Origin: Desulfarculus sp.
GTDB lineage: Bacteria; Desulfobacterota; Desulfarculia; Desulfarculales; Desulfarculaceae
Length of the DNA stretch: 14,482 nt
Assembly (NCBI GenBank): GCA_020216805.1
Contig: JAIWNN010000140.1
Location: 1 to 14,482 of the forward strand
Direction of reading: 5' to 3'
Below are positions 13,282 to 14,482 of this stretch, piece after piece. The translations under genes and the position numbers were made by a program. Position 1 is the first letter of the stretch. Each line of letters starts with the position of its first letter. The notes beneath the pieces are model-generated. The model worked only from the letters and a program-made list of their open reading frames with translations, searched no databases and was not told the DNA's origin.

Positions 13282-14482
13282 GTGTCCTACCTCGTCCTGG
13301 CGCGCAAGCACCGGCCCGGCACCTTCGCGGAGGTGGTGGGTCAGGAGCACATCACCCAGACCCTGGCCGGGGCCATCGCCGCCGGCCGGGTGGCCCACGC
13401 CTTTTGCTTCACCGGCCCCCGCGGGGTGGGCAAGACCAGCGTGGCCCGCATCCTGGCCAAGGCCCTGAACTGCGAACAGGGCCCCACCGCCAGCCCCTGC
13501 GGGGTCTGCCACCACTGCCGCGAGACGGAAGAAGGCCGCGCGGTGGACGTGCTGGAGATCGACGCGGCCAGCAACAGCCGGGTGGAGGACGTGCGCGAGC
13601 TGCGCGAGGCCATCCGCTACCGGCCCCAGGCCGCCCGCTATCGGGTCACGATCCTGGACGAGGTCCACATGCTCTCCAAGGCGGCCTTCAACGCCCTGCT
13701 CAAGACCCTGGAGGAGCCCCCGGACCACGCGGTCTTCATCCTGGCCACCACCGACGTGCACAAGGTGCCCCTGACCATCCTCTCCCGCTGCCAGCGCTAC
13801 GACTTCCGCCGCCTGCCGCCCAAGGTCCTGGCCGCCCACCTGGCCGCGGTCACCGCCGGCGAGGGGGTGAATCTCCCGGCCGAGAGCCTGGCGCTGCTGG
13901 CCCGGGAGGCCGACGGCTCCATCCGCGACGCCCTAAGCCTTCTTGACCAGGTGCTGGCCTCGGGCCGGCGGGAGATGACCCACGCCGAGGTGGTGGAGCT
14001 GCTGGGCCTGATCGACCAGGAGCTGGTGCGGGCCTGCGCCGCCGCCCTGTTGGCCGGCCAGGCCGGGGAGGTGCTGGACCTGGTGGCCCGGGTCTACGCC
14101 GCCGGCGGGGAGATGCAGGCCTTCTACGGCGCCTTGCAGGAGCGCTTCCGCAACCTGGCCGCGGCCCAGGCCGCGCCCGAGGGGGTGGATCTCTTTGGCC
14201 TGACCGACGAGGAGATCGCCGAGCTCAAGGCCAGCGCCGCCGGGGTCAGCCCCGAGACCCTGCACGAGATGTTCGACCTCCTGGCCCGCTCCGAGGAGCT
14301 CTTCCGCCGCGCCGGCCAGCCCCGGCTGGTGATGGAGATGACGCTCCTGAAGCTCTGCCAGGTGCGTCCGGTGCTGAGCCTGGAGGCGATCATCGCCGGC
14401 CTGACCCAGGCCGGCGGGGTGGCCCCGCCCCGGCCGGCCTTCGCCCCGCCCGGCGGGTCGGCCGCGCCCATGACCCCGGCCG
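13282..14482 (+). CDS. dnaX: DNA polymerase III subunits gamma and tau (3' end outside window)
   Basis: The first 400 residues of the clamp-loader ATPase, running off the right edge. It begins SYLVLARKHRPGTFAEVVGQ, the near-invariant dnaX N-terminus. Walker A is GPRGVGKT (45-52), the zinc module is Cys64, Cys73, Cys76 and Cys79, and Walker B is TILDEVHM (123-130). LLKTLEEPP and ILATTD follow at 139-157, then the SRC motif with the arginine finger, Arg169. Domain III follows with a lid and helical collar, and the visible end becomes proline-rich, as expected at the gamma/tau linker. It loads the sliding clamp and, as tau, ties polymerase cores together. GTG is the start; AGGA sits 11 bases upstream, a weak and rather distant ribosome site. 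No promoter was seen in the 44-base gap, so transcription from the TPR-SPOR gene is likely. A gamma frameshift site, if any, lies outside. Confidence 0.96.
   Translation, partial: MSYLVLARKHRPGTFAEVVGQEHITQTLAGAIAAGRVAHAFCFTGPRGVGKTSVARILAKALNCEQGPTASPCGVCHHCRETEEGRAVDVLEIDAASNSRVEDVRELREAIRYRPQAARYRVTILDEVHMLSKAAFNALLKTLEEPPDHAVFILATTDVHKVPLTILSRCQRYDFRRLPPKVLAAHLAAVTAGEGVNLPAESLALLAREADGSIRDALSLLDQVLASGRREMTHAEVVELLGLIDQELVRACAAALLAGQAGEVLDLVARVYAAGGEMQAFYGALQERFRNLAAAQAAPEGVDLFGLTDEEIAELKASAAGVSPETLHEMFDLLARSEELFRRAGQPRLVMEMTLLKLCQVRPVLSLEAIIAGLTQAGGVAPPRPAFAPPGGSAAPMTPA

Overview
The window comes from a very GC-rich bacterium. The gene content points to an anaerobic Desulfobacterota (deltaproteobacterial) sulfate reducer or relative: an HdrA-like flavoprotein, a 2-hydroxyacyl-CoA dehydratase/benzoyl-CoA reductase family enzyme with its ATP-driven activator, a RACo-type ASKHA protein, and an HisKA protein without ATPase domain. 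A Desulfarculales-like lineage would fit, but this is a guess from composition and gene families only. Twelve genes are called; two are cut by the window edges. No stretch longer than about 235 bases lacks a gene. I saw no tRNA, rRNA, CRISPR array, transposase or integrase.

Region 1 (1-6600) is a catabolic/redox locus. On the minus strand an unrecognised gene (cut by the left edge) follows, with an 8-base overlap, a short HdrA-like FAD/Fe-S oxidoreductase. Divergently, on the plus strand, come a dehydratase/reductase catalytic subunit, its activase (4-base overlap), an AMP-forming acyl-CoA ligase and an unusual thiolase, closed by a perfect 18-bp-stem palindrome. The 233-base divergent intergenic region carries a near-consensus sigma-70 promoter, a palindrome over its -35 box and a second, 7-bp-arm palindrome at the expected transcription start. 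Read together, an acid would be activated to its CoA thioester, reduced or dehydrated by radical Fe-S chemistry, and cleaved by thiolysis; HdrA may handle the electrons. The substrate is not known, and only one catalytic subunit of the normally two-subunit enzyme is present.

Region 2 (6692-6916, minus) is a tiny YgdI/YgdR-like lipoprotein gene.

Region 3 (7065-11221, plus) is a probable operon: a RACo-like ASKHA ATPase that lacks the usual N-terminal ferredoxin domain, a protein-kinase-like protein (8-base overlap), a universal stress protein, and a PAS-PAS-HisKA protein that has no ATPase domain. This unusual set looks like a signalling or metallo-activation module.

Region 4 (11222-14482, plus) holds a HEAT-like repeat protein with its own promoter (a 14-bp palindrome fills its spacer), a TPR-SPOR envelope protein, and the 5' part of dnaX (DNA polymerase III gamma/tau), cut by the right edge.
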